Shown here: in pieces, positions 17,892 to 26,326 of the stretch | Layout: the number at the start of each line of letters is the position of its first letter | Numbering within the stretch: position 1 is the first letter of the stretch | From: Hyphomicrobium sp. | GTDB taxonomy: Bacteria > Pseudomonadota > Alphaproteobacteria > Rhizobiales > Hyphomicrobiaceae | Direction of reading: 5' to 3' | NCBI GenBank assembly: GCA_022843145.1 | Contig: JALHOF010000011.1 | Coordinates: forward strand, 1 to 64,000 | DNA: 64,000 bases | Notes under the pieces: model-generated | The model's input: only the letters and a program-made list of their open reading frames with translations | Database searches by the model: none | What the model was told of the DNA's origin: nothing | Position numbers and translations under genes: made by a program

Positions 17892-18862
17892 GGCAGCAAC
17901 ACCGTCGATCCCGTGGTCTTTCGCGCTTGGAGATCGCGGTGCGCGTCGGCTGCCGCATGTAACGGATAGGTCTGGTTGACGTTGATGCGGACGATGCCGC
18001 GCCCGACCATGTCGAACAGTTCCGACGCCGTCGCGACCAGATCGGCGCGGCTGGCCGTGTAGGTCATCAACGTCGGACGCGTCGCATAAAGCGAGCCTTT
18101 CGCCGACAGCATGCCGATATCGAACGGCGGAACCGAACCCGACGAACCGCCGAAGCTGACCCACAGCCCGCGGGGCTTCAGGCAGTCGAGCGACCCGGGG
18201 AACGTATCCTTGCCGACCGCGTCGTACACAACGTCGCAACCCGCGCCACCCGTGATCTCCTTGACGCGCGCAACGAAGTCCTCGGTGCGATAGTTGATGA
18301 CGTGGGTCGCGCCATGAGCGCGCGCCATCTCCATCTTTTCCGGCGATCCGGCCGTCGCAATCAGCGTCGCACCGATGTGCCGCGCCCACTGGCACGCGAT
18401 GAGACCGACACCGCCAGCGGCCGCGTGGAACAGCATCACGGTGCTCGGCTTCACCGCGTAAGTCTCGCGGAACAGATAGCGGACGGTCATGCCCTGCAGC
18501 ATCATCGCCGCGGCGGTCTTGTAGTCGACGTTGTCCGGCAGCGCCACGATCCGGCCTGCCGAGATCAGACGCTCCTCGGTGTACGCGCCAGGAGGATTGG
18601 CGTACGCGACCCGATCGCCCGGCTTGAATTCGGTCACGCCGGCTCCGACCGCCACGACCTCGCCCGCGCCCTCCATGCCGAGCACCGCCGGGAGCGACGG
18701 CAGCTTGTAGTACCCGGTGCGGTGGTAGGTATCGATGTAGTTCAATCCGACAGCGTGATTGCGCACGCGGACTTCGCCGGGGCCGGGCTCACCGACCGTC
18801 ACATCCTCCCAGCGCATTTCCTCGGGTCCGCCATAGGCATGAATGCGAATTGCTTTGACCAT
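17888..18862 (-). CDS. NADPH:quinone oxidoreductase (zeta-crystallin type)
   Basis: A 324-residue zinc-independent medium-chain dehydrogenase. Visible features are the GroES-like N-terminal half with VGLNYIDTYHRTGYY, the signature GMEGAGEVVAVGAGV, and the Rossmann AAAGGVGLIACQWARHIG (about residues 146-163). Members reduce quinones by one electron with NADPH. The ATG at 18862 is at the conserved family start and has GGGGGACGGG upstream; the frame extends 13 codons further without support. It is first in a probable two-gene operon with the GT39-like gene. Confidence 0.9.
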   Translation of the reverse strand: MVKAIRIHAYGGPEEMRWEDVTVGEPGPGEVRVRNHAVGLNYIDTYHRTGYYKLPSLPAVLGMEGAGEVVAVGAGVTEFKPGDRVAYANPPGAYTEERLISAGRIVALPDNVDYKTAAAMMLQGMTVRYLFRETYAVKPSTVMLFHAAAGGVGLIACQWARHIGATLIATAGSPEKMEMARAHGATHVINYRTEDFVARVKEITGGAGCDVVYDAVGKDTFPGSLDCLKPRGLWVSFGGSSGSVPPFDIGMLSAKGSLYATRPTLMTYTASRADLVATASELFDMVGRGIVRINVNQTYPLHAAADAHRDLQARKTTGSTVLLP

Positions 18863-19125
18863 GATCCCGTCCCCCGTGTTCTCACTCAGTCCTAGCCGCA
18901 ATCCACACTCGCGGCCAAGGGGTTATCGGATATCGCCGAATCCGCATAATTGCTGTGTGCGGACAGGCCGACGATTTCACACCGCGTGCCTTCAACGCGC
19001 CACGAGCGGTCAATAGGTCTGCTTGTAATCGTGATTCGAACATGTCCGGATCTCCCGGCCGCAACCTGAACCGAGGCTCCAGAGTGCCCCCACCCGCGCC
19101 GAGCACCAGTCCGCCACGACGACCT

Positions 19126-19593
19126 GTGCGCGCCTACGATCACGCAAATCAGCGATCGCGCCTGCTCGCAGCGCGTGTTCTGGCGCTTGCGGCGGCCCTC
19201 ACCCTTGCAGGTTGCGCCGGTGGCGATGGGCCTGAAATCGTGACGACCGCCGGGCTTGGATGCGTGGACGACTCGGTCGAATGCATCTCGAAGCGGCAGG
19301 CCGCTCTGCGCCAACTGGTCGCCGACAAGAACCGCGGTTGGGTGCGCGAACCCGCGAACGCGGCGAGCTACGCATCGGGCGTGCGCCTGTTCGCCTACAA
19401 GACCAAGAAAAAAGAGCTGTCTTGCGAGGAACTTAGCGTTGGCCGGCGGGAGGCCGACGGCGCCCCCGGCGTGCTCCGTGGACCGCAGGCCTCAAAGCTG
19501 ACCCCTGCCCAGGCGTCGCGAGGCATCATGCTGGCCGGAGAAGTTTCGCGCGAACTCGGCAACGAGTTCGCGCGCCGTTGCAGGAAGACCTGA
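19126..19593 (+). CDS. Lipoprotein, unknown function
   Basis: Residues after a GTG start at 19126 form a lipoprotein signal (RVLALAAALTLAGC, cysteine near residue 30). The mature part has a paired-cysteine segment (GLGCVDDSVECISKRQAAL), then VRLFAYKTKKKELSCEEL, and ends with EFARRCRKT; four cysteines remain besides the lipidated one. The open frame extends to an ATG at 19042 and beyond, but that would place an unusually long basic leader ahead of the signal. No family recognised. Confidence 0.6.
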   Translation: MRAYDHANQRSRLLAARVLALAAALTLAGCAGGDGPEIVTTAGLGCVDDSVECISKRQAALRQLVADKNRGWVREPANAASYASGVRLFAYKTKKKELSCEELSVGRREADGAPGVLRGPQASKLTPAQASRGIMLAGEVSRELGNEFARRCRKT

Positions 19594-19737
19594 CCCACAC
19601 CAGATGTGTTGTCGTCCGGATGCCCCTTCCCTTGCGCCGTTCGCCGGGGCACGATCAATCCCCGGCCGCGCGATCTATAGCCACAGGCGTGTCGTCCGTT
19701 CGCCGCCTGTCCCGTCCCTACCGAGGTCCCCCCGAGA

Positions 19738-20262
19738 ATGTCGATCCAGGAGTACGCCGACCTCATCGTGAATTTCGTCAAGGCGAACGAAGCATGGGCG
19801 GCGCCAATCGCATTCCTGCTCGCGTTCGGCGAAAGTCTTGCCTTCATCTCGCTGATCCTACCGTCGACGATCATTCTCGTCGGCATCGGTGGCCTGATCG
19901 GGGCGAGTGGCATCAATCTGTGGCCGGTCGTTCTCGCGGCGGGTGCCGGCGGAACGCTCGGGTACGCGATCTCCTACTGGATCGGCCTCTACTTCAAGGA
20001 CGACATCGAACGCGTCTGGCCGTTCCGCAGCTTCCCTGAAATGATCCCTCGCGGCAGGGCATTCTTCGACAAGTACGGAGCTTTCGGTGTTTTTCTCGGA
20101 CACTTTTTCGGGCCCGTTCGCGCGGTGATCCCCGTCGTCGCTGGGATGTACGGCATGCCGCAACTGCAGTTCCAGATCGCCAATGTCCTCTCCGCCTTCC
20201 TGTGGGCGGGCGGCGTCATCGCGCCGAGCTTTTTCGGTCTCAAATGGCTAGCGGGAAGTTGA
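19738..20262 (+). CDS. DedA-family membrane protein (copy 1)
   Basis: A 174-residue DedA/VTT-domain protein. It shows the family's FGESLAFISLILPSTIILVG membrane-reentrant segment and GHFFGPVRAVIPVVAGMYGM near residue 120, with hydrophobic helices at both ends. DedA proteins are needed for membrane homeostasis, and some recycle undecaprenyl phosphate or phosphatidylethanolamine across the membrane. It lies upstream of a diacylglycerol kinase and within 1.7 kb of btaAB; a paralogue stands on the other side of btaA. The exact lipid substrate is unknown. Confidence 0.9.
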   Translation: MSIQEYADLIVNFVKANEAWAAPIAFLLAFGESLAFISLILPSTIILVGIGGLIGASGINLWPVVLAAGAGGTLGYAISYWIGLYFKDDIERVWPFRSFPEMIPRGRAFFDKYGAFGVFLGHFFGPVRAVIPVVAGMYGMPQLQFQIANVLSAFLWAGGVIAPSFFGLKWLAGS

Positions 20263-20355
20263 TGTACCGGCGCGCTCCGTTCGCGATCGCCGCACGGGCG
20301 TGGTTCGAACGGCGCACCGATGCCGACCGTTTCGCGATCGGAACGGATCTGGCAC

Positions 20356-21276
20356 ATGCAGCGCACTGAGATAACGAGGCGGCGGTTCTTCGTTATTCAC
20401 AATCCGTTGTCGGGGCGGAACCGGCGGGAGCATCTCGAAGCCGTTTGCGCGCGTATCGCCGAACGCGGCGGACATGCGGAAATCGGGTCAGCGCACGACT
20501 ATGCGTCGATCAGAAGCCTCGCGGAACAGGCGGTGACCTCCGGACGCTTCGATGCGATCGTCGCCGCCGGTGGCGATGGCACGATCCGCACCGCGGCATC
20601 CGTCGTCATCGCAACCCACATGCCGCTCGGCATCGTTCCACTCGGCACAGGCAACGTGCTTGCGACAGAACTCGCGCTCCCGCACGCATCCGACGCCCTC
20701 GCCGACATGTTGTTGACCGGACCGACGCTCGCGCTCCGCTGCGGCGATGTTGCGTCCGAACCCTTTCTGCTCATGGCGAGCGCGGGCTTCGATGCAGGGA
20801 TTCTGCCGCGACTGAGGCATCGGACAAAGCGCGTCTTCGGCAAGCTCGCCTATTTAGGTCCGGTCCTGGCGCAACTCGCGGAACGCCAGCGGAAATTCAC
20901 CGTGCGCATCGATGGCGCGAGCTACGTGTGCTCCTGGCTCGTCGTGAGCAATGCCCGGCATTACGCCGGCAATTTCGTCATTGCTCCGGACCGCTCGATC
21001 ACCGCGCCGGGGTACACAGCCCTGGCTGTGACCGCCAGCGACCGTCGCGGACTGCTGCGCGTCATGCTTGCCATCGCGTCCGGGCATCCGCCGCCGCGAA
21101 CGCTGGCGGTAGCGATGCCTTGCAGCCGCGTCGAGATCGACGACGCGCGCGGTGTGCCGATCCAAGCCGACGGCGATCCGATGTCCTTGCCGTCTCTCAC
21201 AATCACCGACGCCAAGCGACCGCTGCACGTCATTACGCACGCCGCGTGCCCGCTGCTCGTCAGTTCCTGCGCGTAA
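20356..21276 (+). CDS. Diacylglycerol/lipid kinase (DagK family)
   Basis: About 306 residues of DAGK catalytic-domain fold. The start RRFFVIHNPLSGR is the N-terminal strand, and the nucleotide-binding signature VAAGGDGTIRTAA and PLGIVPLGTGNVLA lie near residues 70-105; the C-terminal beta-sandwich ends with IQADGDP. Relatives phosphorylate diacylglycerol or other lipid alcohols (YegS/DgkB/BmrU group). The ATG at 20356 is chosen; 20320 is an alternative. It follows dedA copy 1 and overlaps btaB tail-to-tail by 17 bases. Since BtaA consumes diacylglycerol, a shared substrate pool is plausible. Confidence 0.87.
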   Translation: MQRTEITRRRFFVIHNPLSGRNRREHLEAVCARIAERGGHAEIGSAHDYASIRSLAEQAVTSGRFDAIVAAGGDGTIRTAASVVIATHMPLGIVPLGTGNVLATELALPHASDALADMLLTGPTLALRCGDVASEPFLLMASAGFDAGILPRLRHRTKRVFGKLAYLGPVLAQLAERQRKFTVRIDGASYVCSWLVVSNARHYAGNFVIAPDRSITAPGYTALAVTASDRRGLLRVMLAIASGHPPPRTLAVAMPCSRVEIDDARGVPIQADGDPMSLPSLTITDAKRPLHVITHAACPLLVSSCA

Positions 21277-21925
21277 CGACCGCAAGTTGCGCGTAGTCGC
21301 GGTAAAGCCGCTCGAACTTCAGGTCCGCTCCGATCGCCGCGGCGACCCTAGACAATTCCTGCTCGAGGTCGCCCCGCGGTTCGACGGAAAACTTCGCCAG
21401 CCACGTTCCGAGCCCGGATTTGAACCAGTGCGGCAATCCCGCCTGCTGGCCGAAGTCGACGATGTGCAGAGAACCTCCAGGCGCGACCGCACGCATCGCC
21501 ATCGGCAGTGCCGCCTTCCAAGGCGGAATCATCGAGACGGCATACGAGATGAAGACCCGATCGAAGTCCGGTCGGCCGAAAAGCGATCTGGCGTCGAAGT
21601 CGCTGGCATCGCCGAGGGCGAGGGTGATGCGGTCGGACAGGCCGGCGCGCGCGATCGACTGCCGCGCCGTATCGAGCATCACGCTCGATATGTCGAACCC
21701 GTAGCAGCGTGACTGCGGATAGCGGCGGGCGGCGAGGATCAGATTACGCCCGGTGCCGCACCCGGCCTCGAGCACGGCGCCGCCCGGTGGCGGATCGAGC
21801 CCATCGAGCATGCGGTCGCGGCCGAGCAGGAAGTACTTCCGCGACGCATCGTAGATGTAGCGCTGATAGCGGTAGATGCCGTCCATGTGACCGGCAGCAT
21901 CGGTATTTTCGTCGCGCGCCGCCAC
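21260..21925 (-). CDS. btaB: Betaine-lipid N-methyltransferase BtaB
   Basis: A 221-residue class I SAM-dependent methyltransferase. Motif I is VLEAGCGTGRNLILAA near residue 50, with post-I CYGFDISSVML. The N-terminal HMDGIYRYQRYIYDASRKYF, then LLGRDRML, is typical of BtaB, which trimethylates diacylglycerol-homoserine to the betaine lipid DGTS. It starts four bases after the btaA stop, with AAGG overlapping that stop, so btaA-btaB form one operon. GTG at 21925 is used; an in-frame ATG at 21886 would remove 13 residues. Confidence 0.9.
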   Translation of the reverse strand: MAARDENTDAAGHMDGIYRYQRYIYDASRKYFLLGRDRMLDGLDPPPGGAVLEAGCGTGRNLILAARRYPQSRCYGFDISSVMLDTARQSIARAGLSDRITLALGDASDFDARSLFGRPDFDRVFISYAVSMIPPWKAALPMAMRAVAPGGSLHIVDFGQQAGLPHWFKSGLGTWLAKFSVEPRGDLEQELSRVAAAIGADLKFERLYRDYAQLAVVTRRN

Positions 21926-21929
21926 GCCT

Positions 21930-23186
21930 TCAACGCTCCAGAATGTAGAGATGGAAACCGCCGTAGATCGAGGAGCGGTCGCGGGCCGTCATCGCCTTGC
22001 AGGCGGTCGCGTCGTAGCTGAAGCGTGCCAGGATCTCGTCGGGGATACGGCCGGGAAGGATAGTGTCTTCACCGGCGGTGCGGAAGATCACGCGAGCGCC
22101 GGGCTTGCCGGTGCGGGCGATCTCGCGCCACACCGCTGTCAGCTGCTCGTCAGTCATCCAGTCCTGAGCATCGAGCAGCACATAGGCGTCGTGCGTGGCC
22201 GCGGGCTGGCCGGCGAGATACTCGGTGAACGAGGCGTGACGAATATCGAGACCGGGCGCGCGCTTCTTCAGCGTCTCGAAATTCTCGCGCTGCAAGTACG
22301 GCGGCAACGGTCCGCTGCCTCCCGTCGCATAGCGCCGCCCGAAAGCTTGCCATGCGAAGTAGTTATCCTTGAGGTCGAAGTCGCAGGCCAGCCGCTCGAG
22401 CCGCGCTTTGAGCACGGTCGCCATGTGCGCCTCATTGCCCTTCAAGGCCTCGAACTGCGAAGGCGGAATTCCGAGACCGAACAAGGCCGCCGGATTCTCA
22501 CACAGCCAGCGGATGTGCCGCTTTTCGAACAGCGGCGCGAATTCGCGGTCAAAAATCTCGCGCTGCTCGGCGAGAGATTTGGCCGTCAACAGGCGGCGCG
22601 GATTGAGCCCGTGCATGCGCGCGAGCATGTGGCCGGTGCCGATGAACAAGCCAAGAAGGCCGTGGCGATAAACGTTCTGGCCGAAATAGCCGATGCGGCG
22701 GCGTCCGACGCTGTCGCGGCTCTCCCAGTAGGACCGCGAATCCCAATCGAGTCGCGGTTGCAGATGCGCGAAGTAGGCCGCGACGTTTTCCCGGCTGTCG
22801 GCCTCGGCGAAGAAGCGATGGAAGGCCGCGTAGTTGGGCAGGTGTTCGACGGCGGCGCGCTTCAATTTGTTGAAGGCGACGTGGGCCGGGTTGAGGTCGA
22901 CGGCGGTGATCCGCACGTCGGCAGCGGTCAGATACGACAACACGTTGCAGCCGCCAGACGCGATGGCGACGATTTTATCGCCGTCCTTCAGATCCATCGC
23001 CTCGAGATCGATCCGCGGGTCTTCCCAGATCTGCGGATAAACGAGGCCGGAAAAGGCGTAGGTAAACAGCCGCTCCTGCACGCCCTTGCGTGACACCGCC
23101 TTGTGACGGTGGACGGCCTGACGCAGGCGGAAGTTCTTGCTTTTCGGCCGTCGGTCGTCGAGTGCCGCGTCGTGCGTGGAAGCCAT
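21930..23186 (-). CDS. btaA: S-adenosylmethionine:diacylglycerol 3-amino-3-carboxypropyltransferase BtaA
   Basis: A 418-residue DUF3419/BtaA protein, the normal length. It joins the aminocarboxypropyl group of SAM to diacylglycerol, the first step of DGTS synthesis. Recognisable parts are LFTYAFSGLVYPQIWEDP near the N-terminus, the nucleotide motif KIVAIASGGCNVLSYL with ITAVDLNPAHVA, and the C-terminal YVLLDAQDWMTDEQLTAVW. Betaine lipids replace phospholipids under phosphate limitation in several Alphaproteobacteria. The ATG at 23186 is preferred over the upstream in-frame GTG at 23246 on length and on the GGGGGG tract before it. Confidence 0.93.
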   Translation of the reverse strand: MASTHDAALDDRRPKSKNFRLRQAVHRHKAVSRKGVQERLFTYAFSGLVYPQIWEDPRIDLEAMDLKDGDKIVAIASGGCNVLSYLTAADVRITAVDLNPAHVAFNKLKRAAVEHLPNYAAFHRFFAEADSRENVAAYFAHLQPRLDWDSRSYWESRDSVGRRRIGYFGQNVYRHGLLGLFIGTGHMLARMHGLNPRRLLTAKSLAEQREIFDREFAPLFEKRHIRWLCENPAALFGLGIPPSQFEALKGNEAHMATVLKARLERLACDFDLKDNYFAWQAFGRRYATGGSGPLPPYLQRENFETLKKRAPGLDIRHASFTEYLAGQPAATHDAYVLLDAQDWMTDEQLTAVWREIARTGKPGARVIFRTAGEDTILPGRIPDEILARFSYDATACKAMTARDRSSIYGGFHLYILER

Positions 23187-23244
23187 GAACCCCCCGATCG
23201 TGCCGTCGAACGCGATTAAGCCCGCGTTCCGACTCGTGATTGTC

Positions 23245-23257
23245 ACCGAAGTTCGGT
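23245..23257. promoter_or_regulatory. Perfect palindrome upstream of btaA
   Basis: ACCGAAGTTCGGT is a perfect six-base inverted repeat around a single central base, about 60 bases upstream of the btaA ATG in the divergent gap with dedA copy 2. TGTCAC at 23241-23246 and GTGACA at 23280-23285 form a wider inverted pair around it. It is a candidate operator; it does not match the tandem Pho-box layout well. Confidence 0.4.
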
Positions 23258-23454
23258 AAGCGCGTTATGTTGCGGTCTTGTGACACGACGGCACCGGGCG
23301 CGGCAAGCCGTCAGCACGTGTGGACTGCTCCAGTGTTTCGATGCGTCGACGGCGAGGACATCTTGCATTTTGATCGCGCAATGCCGAACTCCCGCGCACG
23401 CCTGGACCGTCGTGGTTCAAGGCTTCAGGCGTTCCGTCCAACGCGACAGGCGAC

Positions 23455-23982
23455 ATGATTTCCGACAGCATTCAGTGGATATCGGCCGAGGTCATGGCGT
23501 TCGTCACCGCCAACCTCGCTTTTATCGGGCCGATCGTGTTTGCACTCGGATTTGCCGAGAGCATCGTTTTTCTGTCCCTTCTCGTGCCTTCGACGATTTT
23601 GTTCTTGGGCATCGGCGGATTTCACCACGCTGCAGGCGGCAGCTTCTGGGATGTGTGGCTGTGGGGCGCGGCGGGGGCGTTTGCGGGCGACGTCCTGTCA
23701 TATGCCGCGGGCCGATACTTCAAGGAGGACATCGCCGGTGTGTGGCCGTTCAGCGCCAAGCCGGAGTGGTATGTGCTGGCCCGCAACTTCGAGAAGAAGT
23801 GGGGTTTTCTGGGGATCATCGGGTCCAAGTTTCTGGGTATGCTGCGACCGTTCGTCCCTGTGGTCGCCGGTGCGATGCATATGCCTTGGCCGGTCTTTCT
23901 GGTCGCGAGCGCGATTTCCGCGCTGTTGTGGTCCGGCACATTCCTAGCGCCGGGTTATGGCATCGGCTGGTTGATGAAATGA
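23455..23982 (+). CDS. DedA-family membrane protein (copy 2)
   Basis: A 175-residue DedA/VTT protein clearly paralogous to the one at 19738: both share PST(I)IL..GIGG, the YFK(D/E)DI..VWPF segment and VP/IPVVAG followed by MP. Conserved parts are FAESIVFLSLLVPSTILFLG and GMLRPFVPVVAGAMHMPWP. It is divergent from btaA across a 268-bp gap, so both may share control. Having a DedA gene on each flank of btaAB and the lipid kinase makes a role in lipid turnover or transport plausible, but no substrate is shown. Confidence 0.9.
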   Translation: MISDSIQWISAEVMAFVTANLAFIGPIVFALGFAESIVFLSLLVPSTILFLGIGGFHHAAGGSFWDVWLWGAAGAFAGDVLSYAAGRYFKEDIAGVWPFSAKPEWYVLARNFEKKWGFLGIIGSKFLGMLRPFVPVVAGAMHMPWPVFLVASAISALLWSGTFLAPGYGIGWLMK

Positions 23983-24114
23983 CCGGCACGGATCGCCGTG
24001 AATGGCGTCCACGGCGCTTGCCACGGCCGGTTAGATCGCCTAAACGGTCGAGCTTCCCGATATTCGAGGCGGCGAGGATATCCCCTGCCTTCGTCAGAAC
24101 GCGAGAGACACACG

Positions 24115-24279
24115 ATGACCGCACGCACCGCCCGCAAGATCGAAATCCAGAAGAAGAAGCGCAACCGCGCCATCCCGCGCGCCAAACTGTCGCGCCCGCA
24201 GGGCAACACGTCGGCGGTCCGCAAGATGTTGAAGCGCCAGGCCGGAAAAGCACGTGCGAACAAAGCCGTGACGGCGTAA
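24115..24279 (+). CDS. Small very basic protein, unknown function
   Basis: A 54-residue product with 18 lysine/arginine residues and a single acidic residue. It begins MTARTARKIEIQKKKRNRAI and continues with SAVRKMLKRQAGKARANKA. It is too short and too basic for an enzyme; RNA or DNA binding is a reasonable guess, nothing more. The ATG follows a GCGAGAGA stretch. A hairpin that could terminate transcription follows 30 bases after the stop. Confidence 0.55.
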   Translation: MTARTARKIEIQKKKRNRAIPRAKLSRPQGNTSAVRKMLKRQAGKARANKAVTA

Positions 24280-24308
24280 TCGCCGCCTGGGCCGCCGAGA
24301 TGAACGCG

Positions 24309-24332
24309 CCGGTCATGTCACGACATGAACGG
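24309..24332. terminator. Hairpin between two convergent genes
   Basis: TCATGT-CACG-ACATGA (24313-24328) is a perfect six-pair stem, extended by CCG/CGG after one mismatch. It sits in the 62-bp gap between the small basic gene (plus) and the HPP gene (minus), where a bidirectional terminator is expected. No T-run is present. Confidence 0.4.
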
Positions 24333-24341
24333 GCGTGAAGG

Positions 24342-25325
24342 TTAGATGCTCGGCTGTTCACCTGTCATTTCCGCGCGAACCCACGCGGCGTCGGATCGGG
24401 CGACCTCGCAGCACGCCCAATCCGCAAATTCCTGCCGCGTCGAAAACCCCGTCGCATGACGATCGCGGCCGGCGACCACGCGCCAGATGATACCACCGTC
24501 CGTCTTGTCAGCCTGCTGATCGACGATCCAGCGGACGGCGAAGTCGGCGCCCTGCGCACCGTTCGAATAGAACCGCCCGAGCGCGATCTCCTCGGGCTTG
24601 ATCCGGCGGCGCTCGGCTTCCTCGCGCATCAGGGTGCGTAGCCGAAGAAACTCTTCCTCGCTGATGTCGACGAACGTGCCGATCCGGCTCAACGCCGTGA
24701 CGAAGTCGGCGTGCGACAGCGAGTCCGCAATTGCCGCAGGTGCTGCTGCCTGCGATTTTCGACCCCACGCCGCAGGATAGCGACGCCACGCGAAGGCGGC
24801 GTTGAACGCCACCGCGAGCATGACCATCACCAGCGCGTTGACCAGAACCGGCGTCAACACGAAGCCAAAGCCCAGCGCCTCGACCTGCGGCCCGCCGATG
24901 ACCGCGGTGAGCGCGGTCGCTCCACCCGGCGGATGGATCGCGCGCAGGTAGTGCATGGCAAGGATTGCGAGGCCGACTGCAAGCGCCGCCCCCGCCATGC
25001 TGCCGGGCAAAAGCCGCGCGCAGGAGACCCCGACGACCGCCGACACCGTATGCCCGACGAGCACCGCCCACGGCTGCGAGAGCGCGCCGTGCGGGACCGC
25101 GAACAACAGCACCGCCGATGCGCCCATCGACGCGGCAAGCATCGCCGCGCCGGTCACGCCGAGGAGCTCGCGCTCGAACGAGATCAGCAGCAGGATCGCC
25201 AGGAATCCGCCGGCCGCCGAGACCATGCGCTCGACATGCCCGACCGGCGACAGTTCGACGCCGAGCATCCGGCCGGCCGTGGTCGCTGCAAACCAATCGC
25301 GTAGACGCTGATCGAAGCCTGCCAT
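24342..25325 (-). CDS. HPP family membrane protein
   Basis: A 327-residue protein. The N-terminal ~190 residues hold four to five membrane helices with the family motif AIHPPGGATALTA (about residues 129-141) and the upstream MGASAVLLFAVPHGALSQPW. The C-terminal ~130 residues are soluble and helical. Plant HPP relatives carry nitrite, but the bacterial function is not established. It is transcribed alone toward the small basic gene. Confidence 0.88.
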   Translation of the reverse strand: MAGFDQRLRDWFAATTAGRMLGVELSPVGHVERMVSAAGGFLAILLLISFERELLGVTGAAMLAASMGASAVLLFAVPHGALSQPWAVLVGHTVSAVVGVSCARLLPGSMAGAALAVGLAILAMHYLRAIHPPGGATALTAVIGGPQVEALGFGFVLTPVLVNALVMVMLAVAFNAAFAWRRYPAAWGRKSQAAAPAAIADSLSHADFVTALSRIGTFVDISEEEFLRLRTLMREEAERRRIKPEEIALGRFYSNGAQGADFAVRWIVDQQADKTDGGIIWRVVAGRDRHATGFSTRQEFADWACCEVARSDAAWVRAEMTGEQPSI

Positions 25326-25418
25326 GCCGCCCTCTTGCCCAAAATCCAGGCAGGAGGATCTACTTTCAGGCAGGTTCAGGTCAATGCACCGCGGCTGCGC
25401 GCGTCGTCGCAGGCGCGA

Positions 25419-26297
25419 TCAGCGACGAGAACCTGTGCCGGTGAGCAGCGCCTTGTTGGCAAAGGCCCAGGCGGCGACGAGGACGTGCTCGTCCCGGCTC
25501 TGAGCCGCTTGATGCAATTTTCGAATCAGTTGGGGGAAGCCGTCGGCTTCCATCACGTCGATGCCGGCGAGCAGGTCGGACCGCATTGCCTTTTGCCATT
25601 CGACCAGTTGCTCGCGTGTTGTCCCAGAGATGCGTGCATATTTGCCGGGTTCCGTGAAATCACGGCTGTAGAGCACAATCGCATCGCCCTCCTTCGCGAG
25701 ATCGAAGCTGCGGCGGATCCGCTTCCAAACCTCCTTTTTCTCTGCAGAGCTGTACTCCCAAACGCCGAACTTCGGCATCCGCACGGCAATGCCGTCTCGG
25801 AAGGTAAAATAGCAGATCTCAGTAGCGCAGCCGACACCCGCAACGAACGACTCGTCAACGAGACCAGCGATCGCAAACTGGTAGTTGCTCTGACCATTGA
25901 TGTGTTTGTCGAGCTTCGCGATGCACGGTTCGCGCTCCTTCGCGGTCTTCAATTCCAGCGAGCGGCAAGCGGAGATCAGCCAGCGGGCAACCCGGTCCCA
26001 GGGCGTGATGTGAAGGACGACGGGAAGTGGAACGTTTGGCTTCCTGGCGCTGTCCTTGGCATTATAGACGCAGCGTTTGACGCTCGCTCCGAAACTCTCC
26101 CAGCCCGAAATCGCGACGGGCTGGCAGTTCGGAACGACCATGTACTGGTCCTTGGCACGAGCCTTCAGCACCGAAGCGACCGATGCAATTTCGACGCCGT
26201 CGATTTTGGCGGACGACATTTCAGCCGCCGCAGCGGCATATCCAGCCTGTGTGACGTTGCCGAGTACGATCAGCCAGAACGAAAGGGCGCGCCGCAT
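25419..26297 (-). CDS. Exported protein of unknown function
   Basis: A 292-residue protein with a signal peptide (MRRALSFWLIVLGNVTQAGY, then an AAAA cleavage region). The mature chain has several cysteines (PNCQP, KRCVYN, ACRSLEL, EPCIAKL, GCATEICYF), which fits a periplasmic disulfide protein. The ATG at 26297 has an exact GGGAGG five bases upstream. The long open frame reading further upstream is a gatB shadow. It is 30 bases beyond the gatB stop and may be co-transcribed. Base composition is somewhat less GC-rich than the neighbours. No family recognised. Confidence 0.7.
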   Translation of the reverse strand: MRRALSFWLIVLGNVTQAGYAAAAAEMSSAKIDGVEIASVASVLKARAKDQYMVVPNCQPVAISGWESFGASVKRCVYNAKDSARKPNVPLPVVLHITPWDRVARWLISACRSLELKTAKEREPCIAKLDKHINGQSNYQFAIAGLVDESFVAGVGCATEICYFTFRDGIAVRMPKFGVWEYSSAEKKEVWKRIRRSFDLAKEGDAIVLYSRDFTEPGKYARISGTTREQLVEWQKAMRSDLLAGIDVMEADGFPQLIRKLHQAAQSRDEHVLVAAWAFANKALLTGTGSRR

Positions 26298-26326
26298 GCG
26301 AACCTCCCAACTGAGCTGCCGCGTCG

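Noticed and set aside
17892-18395. Extension of the GT39-like gene to a 713-residue protein.
   Set aside because: The extra N-terminal part is out-of-frame quinone oxidoreductase sequence; the GTG at 17891 overlapping that gene's stop is a better start.
23187-23454. Pho box upstream of btaA, expected if phosphate controls betaine lipid synthesis.
   Set aside because: Only isolated TGTCAC-like halves in inverted orientation were found, not the tandem 11-base-spaced arrangement.
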